64,000 bases of DNA from Rutstroemia sp. NJR-2017a BVV2 (lineage: Eukaryota; Ascomycota; Leotiomycetes; Helotiales; Rutstroemiaceae). The translations under genes and the position numbers were made by a program. How positions within the stretch are numbered: position 1 is the stretch's first letter; each line of letters starts with the position of its first letter. The notes below the pieces were generated by a model. It was not told the DNA's origin and made no database searches. It saw only the letters and a list, made by a program, of their open reading frames with translations. This document shows, one piece after another, positions 33,881 through 43,747 of this stretch. The stretch spans positions 186,001-250,000 of the forward strand of contig NJPS01000055.1 of the NCBI GenBank assembly GCA_002946415.1, in the 5' to 3' direction.

Positions 33881-35631
33881 CTACCCATAAAGCTCATCAA
33901 CCTCCACCCTATACAACTCCAAAGCCGGCGCACGCTGAACACTCCCTTTAGCAGCTCTCGGAAGCGGTTTGCTTGGGGATGTAATGATGATATGTGATTT
34001 CGCAATTGATGTCTGGGGCGGAAATTCATTGTTGGTCGCACCCACCAATGCATACAAATCTTCCAGAACACTAGATCCATCCGATAAAGGTTCCAATAAT
34101 TCAACTAGTAAGGCAGTCTTCGGCTTGCCTGTACCGCACATCACAGCTGCTTTCACAAACGATGCTCTGGAGATCATCTCTTCGTATTTGGATGGATTCA
34201 CACTACCTCCGGTGCTGAGTTTAATCAGATCATCGACTCTTCCCCGATAGGACCAGAAGCCCTCTCGATGGGGATCTGGGGTGAACATATCTTTTGTAGG
34301 ATATTCCTGTAATGTAGGGAACATCTGAAACACAGCTTGTTCTTCCCCAACACTGCTATTTCGGACTATGACTGCTTCATAAACATCATCTTGCAAATGT
34401 CGAAATTGCATATTCTCTTTCGGATGCGGCTTCCAACTATTCCAGCTCCTTGTATTCCAAGGACCAGTGGGAATGATTTTATGGATGGTTCCGATCTCAC
34501 TAGTTCCATACATACCAAATACACGAAAGTGCTTGGTAAGTACATCACCAGTAGACTTTGAGAGTGGTCCGCCGCCGAAAGATACCATGGATACTTTGTC
34601 TGAGATCTCCTCGATGTACTTCATATTGGAAGCAAGCCCATCTAAGACATGTGCTGGCGCGAGAAGAAGATCGGGAGAGTTGTGGCGGATCATTTCTCGA
34701 GCTGTGGCCCACGTGACTGGTGAATCTGGGAGAGGGAAAATGACTCTAAGCTGGTTGGGAATAGCGCCGAAAAGGTTGGGCAATAGGCTGCTGGCCTAGA
34801 TGCGTTCAGATTTTGAGGTATCGAAAAGCAAAGGAGGGGGAGGCTTACATGGTTCGCAGGCGCAACTGAACATACTTCAATTCCATGTATGATATGCTCC
34901 AGGCTGGTGTGTCCCTCGGGTGCTGGTAACTGGTTCTGCTCAATCCAGCTCGCAACCCAACCATGAGTGTAGACCAGGGGCTTCGGCATGCCAGTAGTTC
35001 CCGATGTATGAACGACAATTAGAGGCTCGGATTTGGCGGATTCGAATATTTTGTTGAATGGATAGTGCTCGTATTCCTCGTCAAGAAGCTCGGAGAGACT
35101 GGGGATCTCATGAGTTTCTCTACCACTCTCGGAAGATAGCTTGGCTACAATGTCATACTTGTTCGAAGATGTCAGTACCGTCTGACATTCCAATTGATCT
35201 AGTAGTTTTGTGAGTCCAATGAGTGGATAGCTAGGAGATGGAAAGATCATCTTTATAATAGTCAGTAAATCTTACATTGCAAAGATGCAGGGTGCTTTTA
35301 TTACCTTGTATCCAGCTTTAACAGAAGCCAGAAGAACTATTATATACCGCGGATCCCAGGGACCAAAGTATGCAAGTGTTTCGAAACGTTTCGATTCACC
35401 AAGTTCACTGTAGATCCACCAGGCCATTCCATTGATAGCATTCGCCATCATCCTGTAGGTGATTTTGCGATACCCAGCGTCATAGCTAAGAGGATCGCGA
35501 GGTATCTTTGCCCAAATAGACTCGGGTCTTGCTTGGGCTAGCCCATCGATAATGTGGTTTAGCAGCTGTTTTCTCTGAGGAAACAGGGGCTGTGGCGGGG
35601 TAGAAGTTTCCGAGAACTGAAGTGTTGGCAT
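33881..35631 (-). CDS. Stand-alone NRPS-like adenylation (ANL) enzyme, three exons
   Basis: Exons are 35631-35305, 35250-34849 and 34795-33881, giving 547 residues with all joins in phase. The adenylate-forming core is complete: A3 VHTSGTTGMPKPLVYTHG, A5 MYGTSEIG, A7 YRGRVDDLIK, and A10 PRAAKGSVQR with the catalytic lysine. It should activate a carboxylic acid as its AMP ester. The spacing and motif wording are those of fungal NRPS-like A-T-reductase enzymes, yet the protein ends about 16 residues after A10, exactly where a thiolation domain would begin. No LGGDSL motif or reductase sequence follows. It is therefore a naturally free adenylation domain, a partial duplicate, or an enzyme that passes its product to a partner carrier protein. 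The substrate acid is unknown. Confidence 0.85.
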
Positions 35632-36935
35632 TTTGGTTTGGGGTGTCTACTACGAAACTTTGAGGCAAATCGCTATGTAAAGATGGAGTATTCAAATTCA
35701 GAGATTCTTCTTGATGTAAATAAAGAGGAGGGGATATATGATGTTTTATGCTTGCACCGGATGGGATAGGTTTTGGTTTCTGAACCAGTCACTGGCAGGC
35801 TGTCTTGAAAAACTGAACGCAGGCAAGAGGCGAGTATACTCGCTCTCTTGTGGGAATGCCTGTCCGGCTATACAGGTTTCCACCTCGCGAACCAATACAT
35901 CGCTATTGGTTTTTATTCACTAACATTCACACCCCGCTATCAGTATGCAATACGCCGCTGAATTATGCAGGCTAATCACCAACAATCACCAACTGTTTCA
36001 TACCAATCTATTCATTCCAACACGATAAACCTGTTGGCGATATGAAATGACCACGTAATCTGTTCCGCAAACAGTGCACTTCCGATGCAGACCATTTTTA
36101 CTTCGTCTCACCACAGCCGCCAAAATATCATCCACAGAATCGGCGTTGAGCGGAGCCTGTTTGCATGAGACTAACATCAGATCTCATGAGCATCGTTCTT
36201 ATCATGTTGGATACGTTCTTCCTCGCGTTCAGATTCTTCTCTCGATACGCCCAGAAAGCTGGATCTGGTGGATTTAGTTCGAAAGATATGCTCATGATTG
36301 CGGGATAGCTCACCTGTTTAGGTACTTGCATCGACTGTCTGTGTAAGTACATGCCACTTGTTGATGTTTAAAGGCATCTGCTAACGATTTCGGTTCCTCC
36401 ATCCCTAGCCATTGGTACGCGCCAGAAAAGATTACTTCTCGGTCATAGAATGGATTGTACACCATCACGATACTTTACTGCGTTGAAGTATTGGTCCCAT
36501 CGGGTTTGGTAATTTGTCTGCGAACTTTAGCGGATCGACTCTCAAAAGCTTGCTGCTGGGTAAATGCTTCTATGTTTTCCCTTGACACCTAGGGACCCAG
36601 TCTGCCCTCATGAAGTTGTGAGAACAGCGTTGTTAGTCTTGCAGTTACAAGTTTCTCGAGGTGAAGATTCCTATTTTAATAACTAACTATGAATTTAGCA
36701 ACTAAGAGCATAAAGCACCCCGAAATGAAATTGTGCAGGAGCAAGAGGCTTGCGAAACACAGGCTGCGCCACTTCTTGTTCGTGCTAGCCCGAAAGCCAA
36801 AGCTGGATAATTCTTAGACCTGGATTGCACCTCCCTCGACAATCGCAATCGACCGCATATCGCCGCTGCCATCATAAAGTTTCCCGCACAAAAGAAAGCA
36901 AAGAAAAAAAAGAAAGCAATACTCCTGATTTCCAC
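35632..36935. other. Intergenic, 1.3 kb, with a receptor relic
   Basis: Contains the PTH11-type relic annotated separately. The remainder (35632-36170 and 36520-36935) shows no gene. Confidence 0.5.
36178..36515 (+). pseudogene. Relic of a PTH11-type (rhodopsin-fold) integral membrane protein
   Basis: A plus-strand frame from about 36178 reads LMSIVLIMLDTFFLAFRFFSRYAQKAG, then SSKDMLMIAG and a stop. This matches the first-helix segment of fungal PTH11/rhodopsin-domain proteins, which typically reads LDTFF-x-A-LRFYSR-x-x-x-KAG-x-G-x-DDWLM. After the stop come LTCLGTCIDCL, a possible intron (GTAAGT...CCCTAG) and GHRMDCTPSRYFTALKYWS, which fits the next loop and helix of the family. No long downstream part remains. 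I read it as a decayed 5' fragment. The match is short and judged by eye. Confidence 0.4.
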
Positions 36936-39900
36936 TCAAAGATCACCGGAGTCACCGTATTCTGAACCTGACGCCGGCACCTTATCATCATCGACCTGAG
37001 CAACCTCTCCATCCAGCTGCATCTTTTCGATTGTGCCTTCGGCACCCTCTAGCATTTCTGATGGATTAGAAGAATGGGAGACTCTCTGCTTCTTAGCGCT
37101 AGTGTGCAGTATCAGGCGTTCTGGAACCCTCCCTTCAACGAAAGAAGGCACCTCATTTAAAGTGCTACCTCTATCAATGCTCGAGGCAAGCTTACAATTG
37201 ATTTGATTCACTGGCTCAATTTCATGTGCCTCAGCACTGATGTCTTGATTTTGATGACCGGAGTTTTGGATGGCAGGTGGTAGAGGTGGTAGATGAGTTG
37301 GTGGACCATCTCCGAAAAGTTTCTGCGCCAAGGCCCCAGTTTCCTCTGTGGTGTGACCATCGCGCCCCCAAGTGGGGTTAAAAACGTTCATTGCAGTGTC
37401 ATTCACCAATTCTTGATCATTCGTTTGACTTTTGTTGATAACTGTACCTGTTGCTTGCCACGGGACCATTTGTTCTGTGTGAAAACGTTTGCTCTGACTT
37501 ACTGCTACATGTTTCAGTGGTCTTGCGAATACTGATGCCTGTTCAACTTGCGGGGACTGTTTGAGAATTTCCGTGACTGCTGATCCTGTACATCTTGGGC
37601 ATAAACGGCGGATTCCTTTGTATCACGTCAGCGAAGCTCATCATATCATTGTTTCAAGCCATACTATTGCCTTGTGGTGCCATGGTAGACATCCTTTGAT
37701 AGGTTTTTCCACACGTCTTACAGACGATCATTATTGTTCGTGGTGGTTGTTCTCCGCGACTCAGACTGCTGTCTGCCACTACCAGCTGCCGGGCTTCTTT
37801 CGCAACACCGCTCTTCTGTCTCTCATCGACCAGTTGTTGAAAATGCTTTCGGTGTATGTAGCCTGATTCTTGTGAAGCCTTAGTGCCAGAAAGTCCTCGC
37901 GCAGGGATTGAATCTCTTGACATATCATGCTGATGGTGGAGCTCATCAACGGTTCCATCTTGATTGAATACACAATTATTCCTACCTCCATTCATCCTTT
38001 GGCTGTTAAAATGGGACGCTTCTCTGGTCAAGTAAACAACTTTCCGATGGAGGCGAGGCATATCTGGTGAGTCAGAATCCAAGAAGTTTCTTGTCTGTAC
38101 TAGCGCAGATTTCTTATCGTCTTCCGATGGCAGAGTTCTGTAAACCTGAAAGAACATGCATAACCAAGCATTTGGCGGCATGGCTTCATCGGGAATCGCT
38201 CGACTAGGGATCAAGGTAAAGGTAAAGGAATAGGTCTCATCGGTGAGAACCGAATGGCATTTCAATTTCAAAGCATGTGCGAACAACGCTCGATAGTGGT
38301 ACTCTCTGTCCTTCCACGTTTCTTCGTCCTCGCCCCAAGTATGAAATGACTGCCCGTCTTCATTGGCCGTCTTGGTGAAAAGGGGACTCAAAGTATTAGA
38401 CAATCGGGATGCCAGATTCGTTGCCTTTTCGGTGACCTGCTCGTCCCTGAACCGTGTGGTATTCATGCGAGCCTTGTAAGCAGCCAAGTCGAGCCATCGG
38501 AGCTGATCCCACCCACCTTTGAAATAGATCAGCATGCATCTGCGGGATCTGACACGGGTACGTACCTGACTTTAAGACTATGTCTTCGTATAGTTCTTGC
38601 TTTTCGGAGTTCTTTGGCCCAAACCAGGGGAAATCTGTAAGAAAAATCCACTCGTTGAGAGCAGCAACAGCTAGTAAGGAAATGACAGCAGACGCATCAC
38701 ATCGGTTCGCCAGATTCCGTAGATACGTTCGGCCATCCAATTTCTCGTAAGAAGACGCAAAAGCTACAGTGACGAGTCGCTCTAAATTTCCCGTGAGATC
38801 TCCCGGAATTTGTATTCCCGTGAAGGAATCTGAGTTTTGGACCATGGCTTTCAACTCGAATTGAATATCCTTCATAAACTGTTCGACCTTCATAACATTG
38901 AGGGGCTTTGGTGGCATATCAACTGACAGAGTGATATTGGTTTTTTGATGGAGCTTCTCAGTCAGCTCATAGATCTCCTGGTTCTTTTGGTGGATCTTTT
39001 GCTCTAGTGGGCCTCTACCTGCGTTCTGGAATTCTTCAGACGTCGCTTGGTGGATCGAGTTCTTTGCTTTCAGGTCTTTGTTCTCTTGCTCAAGCTGGTA
39101 TATTTTCTCTTGTAAGATTATCCTATCTGCATCATGGTGTAGTCTTATTACATCAATTTTGCTATGAAGCTGCCTTACTTGCTGTAAACTAAAGGCTTCC
39201 CCATTGCTTTCTTGGCGGTTATGTAGCTCTGAAACTGGTCGGGTGTCCACTCGTTCAGGCTCACTTGTTGGAAGGTTTTGGCCAGAGAAGCTACTCTCTT
39301 GGAGATTTGCAGTTGTCGCAGATTTCGAATTGGTTCTTCCCGAAGGGGACTGCTTGTGTTTGGTGCTGTTTGAGCTGAGAGGAGTCGCTTTCTCCTGCTG
39401 CGTTTTCTTCTTGGCAGCATCTTTGAACACACCCTAGACAGTTAGCAAGACTGCGTAGTGAAACCTTAGAGACAAGCTATTGCCATACCTTATCAAGACG
39501 TCGTCTTTTGCGCTGATTGGTTTCTTCTTCTGGGTTGCTTTCTTCACTCTCATGAACTACTTCGGAGCCTTTTTTGTACTGTTGATGAACAAACGGGTAC
39601 ATTCGACACTCTCTGTTGAGGCAGTGGCTGTGATTTAGACTGCTTGTTTGATTGAAGTTCCTTGGAATTTTCCTGATTCTCTCTTATATACTTCTGCAAG
39701 GCAAGTCTGTACTGCTGTCGAAATTCGTGTGGGGGTCTCTGCAGACAGTCTGTACCTCTTTCAAGGATCACAGCAACTTTTTCGTCATCCTCATGTCCTC
39801 TTGCTAGCAGTGGTTGACCAGTTTCATCTTTTGCGCGATAATTGACCACCACAGAGGGCAACCGACTTCGAATACCTTTCCAGGTGCGTTCTGCTCCAAC

Positions 39901-40011
39901 TTCCGCCAATTTTCCCACAATGGTATTTTTGTAGCTCACTCCCGATCCAATGCAGAAATTGAGCCAGGCAAACAATACTACATCTTCATCGAGACTCCAA
40001 GGAACTCCCAT
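36936..40011 (-). CDS. SANT/Myb-like N-terminus, coiled coil and CX2C zinc knuckle protein, five exons
   Basis: Exons are 40011-39692, 39613-39490, 39433-38566, 38516-37665 and 37615-36936, giving 947 residues. The N-terminal 60 residues (WSLDEDVVLFAWLNFCIGSG ... RTWKGIRSRLP) look like a divergent SANT/Myb helix-turn-helix. After a Gln/Ser-rich linker with a basic patch (NQRKRRRLDK), a coiled coil follows at about 250-320 (IYQLEQENKDLKAKN, EQKIHQKNQEIYELTEKLHQK). A globular segment contains CDASAVISLLAVAALNEWIF. Near residue 710 is CKTC, and 20 residues later CPRC, a CX2C-X20-CX2C zinc site split by the fourth intron. The C-terminus is acidic and disordered. A nuclear, DNA- or chromatin-associated role is inferred. 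The first intron (GTATAT...CAACAG) is the least certain join. It is divergent from the Hsp70-like gene. Confidence 0.7.
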
Positions 40012-40521
40012 TTTAGATAGATGACTCAGAGCCTATTTCGAAGGAACTTCTTCAGGTTCCGGAAAATAATGGCAAGAAGGAAGTGTGGTAGGTTCGTACC
40101 AGTGTACCACCTGCCGAGTTTTAAAGAGATACTTGTAAAGTGAGATGCATTTTCAAAGCAAGAAAAGCTTGAAAATTTTTCGCTGGCGTGTCTTAGGACC
40201 ATCTAGTCATCTATCGTGCGAAGAAAAACAAACGGTGAATAAGAGAACAAGATTCCTGAGCGATTTATGACCTCAGTTTCTCGCTTGATTCGAAGTAATG
40301 GTTACTAATCTTTTTCAATGAAATACAGATTCACTACTCGGCAAGTATTGTAAGAATCAAAAACACACCGCATGCTACCTTTAATTTCACCTTCACCTTC
40401 ACCTTCGCAACCTACTACCATTCTATCCTACTCAGAGATTACCATAAAACTTCAAATCTTGTCTTTGCCCATATCCAAAGCAGTCGAATTCCACGATTTC
40501 CTGCCGGCGCCATCTTTCAAG
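40012..40521. promoter_or_regulatory. Shared divergent promoter, 510 bases
   Basis: Lies head to head between the SANT-like gene and the Hsp70-like gene. A perfect heat-shock element (nGAAnnTTCnnGAAn) is not obvious; fragments such as GAAGGAACTTCTTCAGG at about 40039 come close. The Hsp70-like frame is open back to an ATG at 40372, so part of this region could be coding. Confidence 0.45.
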
Positions 40522-43052
40522 ATGCCGCGTGCTGTGACAGATGTCATAGCAAACCAGAAATTTGTGCTTGGCTTGGATTTCGGCACGACTTTCACGTCAG
40601 TCTCATACTACATTTCCTCTGGATCTGGAAGACGGAGAGCGTTACCTAAGGAGATCATGACCATTAAAAACTGGCCATCTGATGGAGTTACGGGCGATAG
40701 GACTCAAGTACCCACGGAATTGGTAAGTTTAAATCCATGAGCTTGCGAGTCTACCGTTGATTTTACAAACTAATGCTTCATGATATTCACAGTGGTATCC
40801 TGCTGTTCCTGTGCAGCGGGTGCCGTCCCACCCAAGCAACGAGGATAATCATCTTGAAGAGCTTTTTTACCGCGAAAAAGGCCAAGAAAACCCATTTTCG
40901 AGTCAGTCACAACAAGTGAGGAGCATTCAAGGCGTGGTATACCAAGCCGATGATGAAAGTATGGATATCGTTGACTCTCCTGATCTTTTCTTTGGGTATG
41001 ATGTCTCCCGAAAACAATACACGGAAAATTCAGCAAGAGACCCCATGACCTTGGCGAAGAGATTCAAGCTGTACCTCGTTGATACTAAATACACTGAGCA
41101 AGAGCGGGAGCATTTGCACAAGCTCCTCCAGAATCTGAGAGACCATGGAATCATTAGGAAATTCGGCTCCAAGACAACACCAGATGAGCGAGATGTCTCG
41201 GATGTCATCACAGACTTTCTGGTCAAAATTCTTGAGCATTGCAAAAGTGAATTGTCAAGGTTGCATCACTTCTCGGATAACTCTCGTGTCGAATTCGCAT
41301 TGACTGTGCCCACCGCATGGAGTCCTGGGGCTTCTCGCGTACTTCAGGTAGCATTGCAATCAGCCGTCAAAGCAGTTAAGTTTGGCAACACCGCGCAACA
41401 GGAGATCATCATACCTTATATCATTTCTGAACCAGAAGCCGCTGCTACATATATGCTTGCAGGAAATAATGATGTGCTGGTATGTTCATGTCTCACCTCC
41501 AAAATTTCATCTCTAGCACGATTGTGGTTACCAGCCCAATGAATGTTTCGTGATTGCAGACTGTGGTGGCGGAACGGTGGATATGACAACATATGGACTC
41601 AGTCACTCTTATCCACTTCGTCTCACCGAGGAGGTGGTAGAGCCAGGAGGTATGAAATCACATGAAATCTCCGCTGAGATGCAGCTGATCAAATTTCAGG
41701 CGACAATTGCGGCTCTAGCTTTCTCAATGAGAACTATCGAATGCTCTTAATGGAAAGACTCGGAACGGAGACATACCTTTTCAGATCTGAAAGCCTGGAG
41801 ACTATCGTCAATCGACTGCTGCACGATTTTGAAATCGAGCACAAACGACGGATCGACTCCACCCTCCCCGTTGGCCAAAGATTCAAAGTATTCGTGCCGG
41901 GTTTGAGAGAAAATAAGGACAAAAGATTCACGCAGAACCTTTTGTGGATCCACAAGTATGTAGCTGTTCACGGGTATTCAACTCCTGTGTGTATCTCTAC
42001 TGATCGTCTCACGACAGACAAGACATTAACCGTATATGGGACCCCCTCCTTCAACGTGTGAAAAAGGTCTTGGCCGAACAATTGAAGGCAGCCTTCACAA
42101 AAGGTGTAAAAGTCACAGTATGTGAGAGAGTTATAGACATTTACATAGCAAACTAACTGTCCCCCCAGAAAGTTTTCCTGCTCGGCGGGTTTGGCATCTC
42201 GCCCGCTTTAGTCTCTTATATCCAAAATTACCTTGAGGTGGTATCCAAAAAGTTTGGTCATGACATTGTTCTCAAGACGGGTAACAACGATGAAAAATAC
42301 TCGTGAGTATTTCCGCTTGTAGTTAGCATGTCAAATTATGCTCACATTAGGCAGTGTCACAGCGGTCTCTACCGGAGCTGTCTTAGCTGCACTCAATAAA
42401 GATAAAGGCCCTTCCCGTATCGCACAATCAAGCTTCGGTTTCTTGCGGGCTGAGCTCTATAACCCAAGATTCAGTGGGCACAGAGGTGGGAAGGTCGAAA
42501 AGTGCGATATTGACGGCGAGGAATACGTGGACACGATTAAGTATTTCATCAAGAAGGTATTGAAGAAGACCTACTTGCAGAATCTCAATTAACGGCTACA
42601 GGGAGAGACGATTCAGGCGCGTCACTTCATCGAACCCCTCATCTCGACGCATACGTTCCCCGTAGACGCAGAGGCTTTCATCTGCGAAGAGCTTTTGTAC
42701 ATCTCTGACGCTGCCGCCAAATCCCACTACGGCCCCAGCCACGAGCTCAATAAAGGTATAGATTCTTCCTGCCTTATAGAAGGATAGTTGCTGATTGTAT
42801 TCTCTTCCAGATGTGCAGATCGCCGGAAGCATACGAGTTGACATGACCTTCTTGCGGGACCAGAAAATCATCGAGCCGACCATAGCAACATGCGGAGGGC
42901 AAAATCATTACAAGGTCGACCTAGAACTTCATGCAGTGGTAGAGGGAAAGGAATTGAGGTATTTCGTCAAGTATCCTGCTGGCAAAAAAGGTCAAGTGAA
43001 GGGTTCGGATCAGATCTCCATCGCTGCCGCTTTCTTGCCTGGAACTGATTGA
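40522..43052 (+). CDS. Hsp70-like ATPase (HSPA12-type), nine exons
   Basis: Exons are 40522-40722, 40793-41479, 41535-41649, 41700-41955, 42018-42117, 42169-42302, 42355-42556, 42602-42755 and 42811-43052, giving 696 residues, all in phase. Actin/Hsp70 ATPase motifs occur in order: phosphate-1 LGLDFGTTFTSVSY near residue 15, EPEAAATYM, phosphate-2 IADCGGGTVDMTTY, NCGSSFLN, and the adenosine motif FLLGGFGISPAL. The C-terminal part does not resemble the canonical Hsp70 peptide-binding domain and lacks an EEVD tail. Such proteins are expanded in fungi and close to animal HSPA12. They are thought to bind nucleotide and perhaps clients, but roles are mostly unknown. Exon seven uses the second AG of TTAGGCAG to stay in frame. 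Confidence 0.88.
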
Positions 43053-43747
43053 GCTGGAAATGAACGAGGATCTTTATAATGAGGCGTTAAATTTCAAAGT
43101 AAGGCGTGCAAGAGTTCCTCCTTTTATAAAGCTTTCACCTCTTATGAGAAGCTCACCTGATTCACCTCTTATGAGAGATTCATTTAGCTTTTAGTTACAC
43201 GATAAGCACTGGCGTTTGCGTTTGTCTTTATGGAAGGAATCACGAGTCTTGAAGTTTTCGAATATCGGAAGATTAACCGTCAGACGGGAAATAGGATGGA
43301 CTCCGTTTTTATAGCGGACAATTTTAGTTATTCGCAATTTGCTAGGAGTAACTCTCATCAATAAAGAAGTTCTTCCATATGAGTTTGGAAATGTCAGCTG
43401 AACCAGATCGAGGGGGTAAAATGGTTCCCCGCAGTTCTCCCCCATCCCCTCTTCGACTTAAAAAAACAGGCCGATTTCGTACAATATGTTATGGATGATT
43501 ATGATTAGCAGGCAGATATCCCAAATCCTCTAGGATATCATACCATTTTCATTACCCAATTATCTTTGGGATCTTTATTGTCGGCCTGTTGTTTCTACAC
43601 CAGAGAGCTCCCTTCCCGCCCAGCGCGCACAGCCTCATGATCGTATGGCTGATGATTTCCTCCCTTGTTAGGAGACGTCCACAACAGTGAGAGGACATTT
43701 TCTCCGTTAACTCAATGAATAAAAAACGCCTTGGAGCGCCTGAAATC
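43053..43747. other. Intergenic, 695 bases
   Basis: Contains two copies of a 16-base direct repeat near its left end. No gene is seen in the rest; it is also the promoter side of the rhamnosidase pseudogene. Confidence 0.5.
43134..43176. repeat. Two direct copies of a 16-base sequence
   Basis: TTCACCTCTTATGAGA occurs at 43134-43149 and again at 43161-43176, just downstream of the Hsp70-like gene. Confidence 0.9.
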
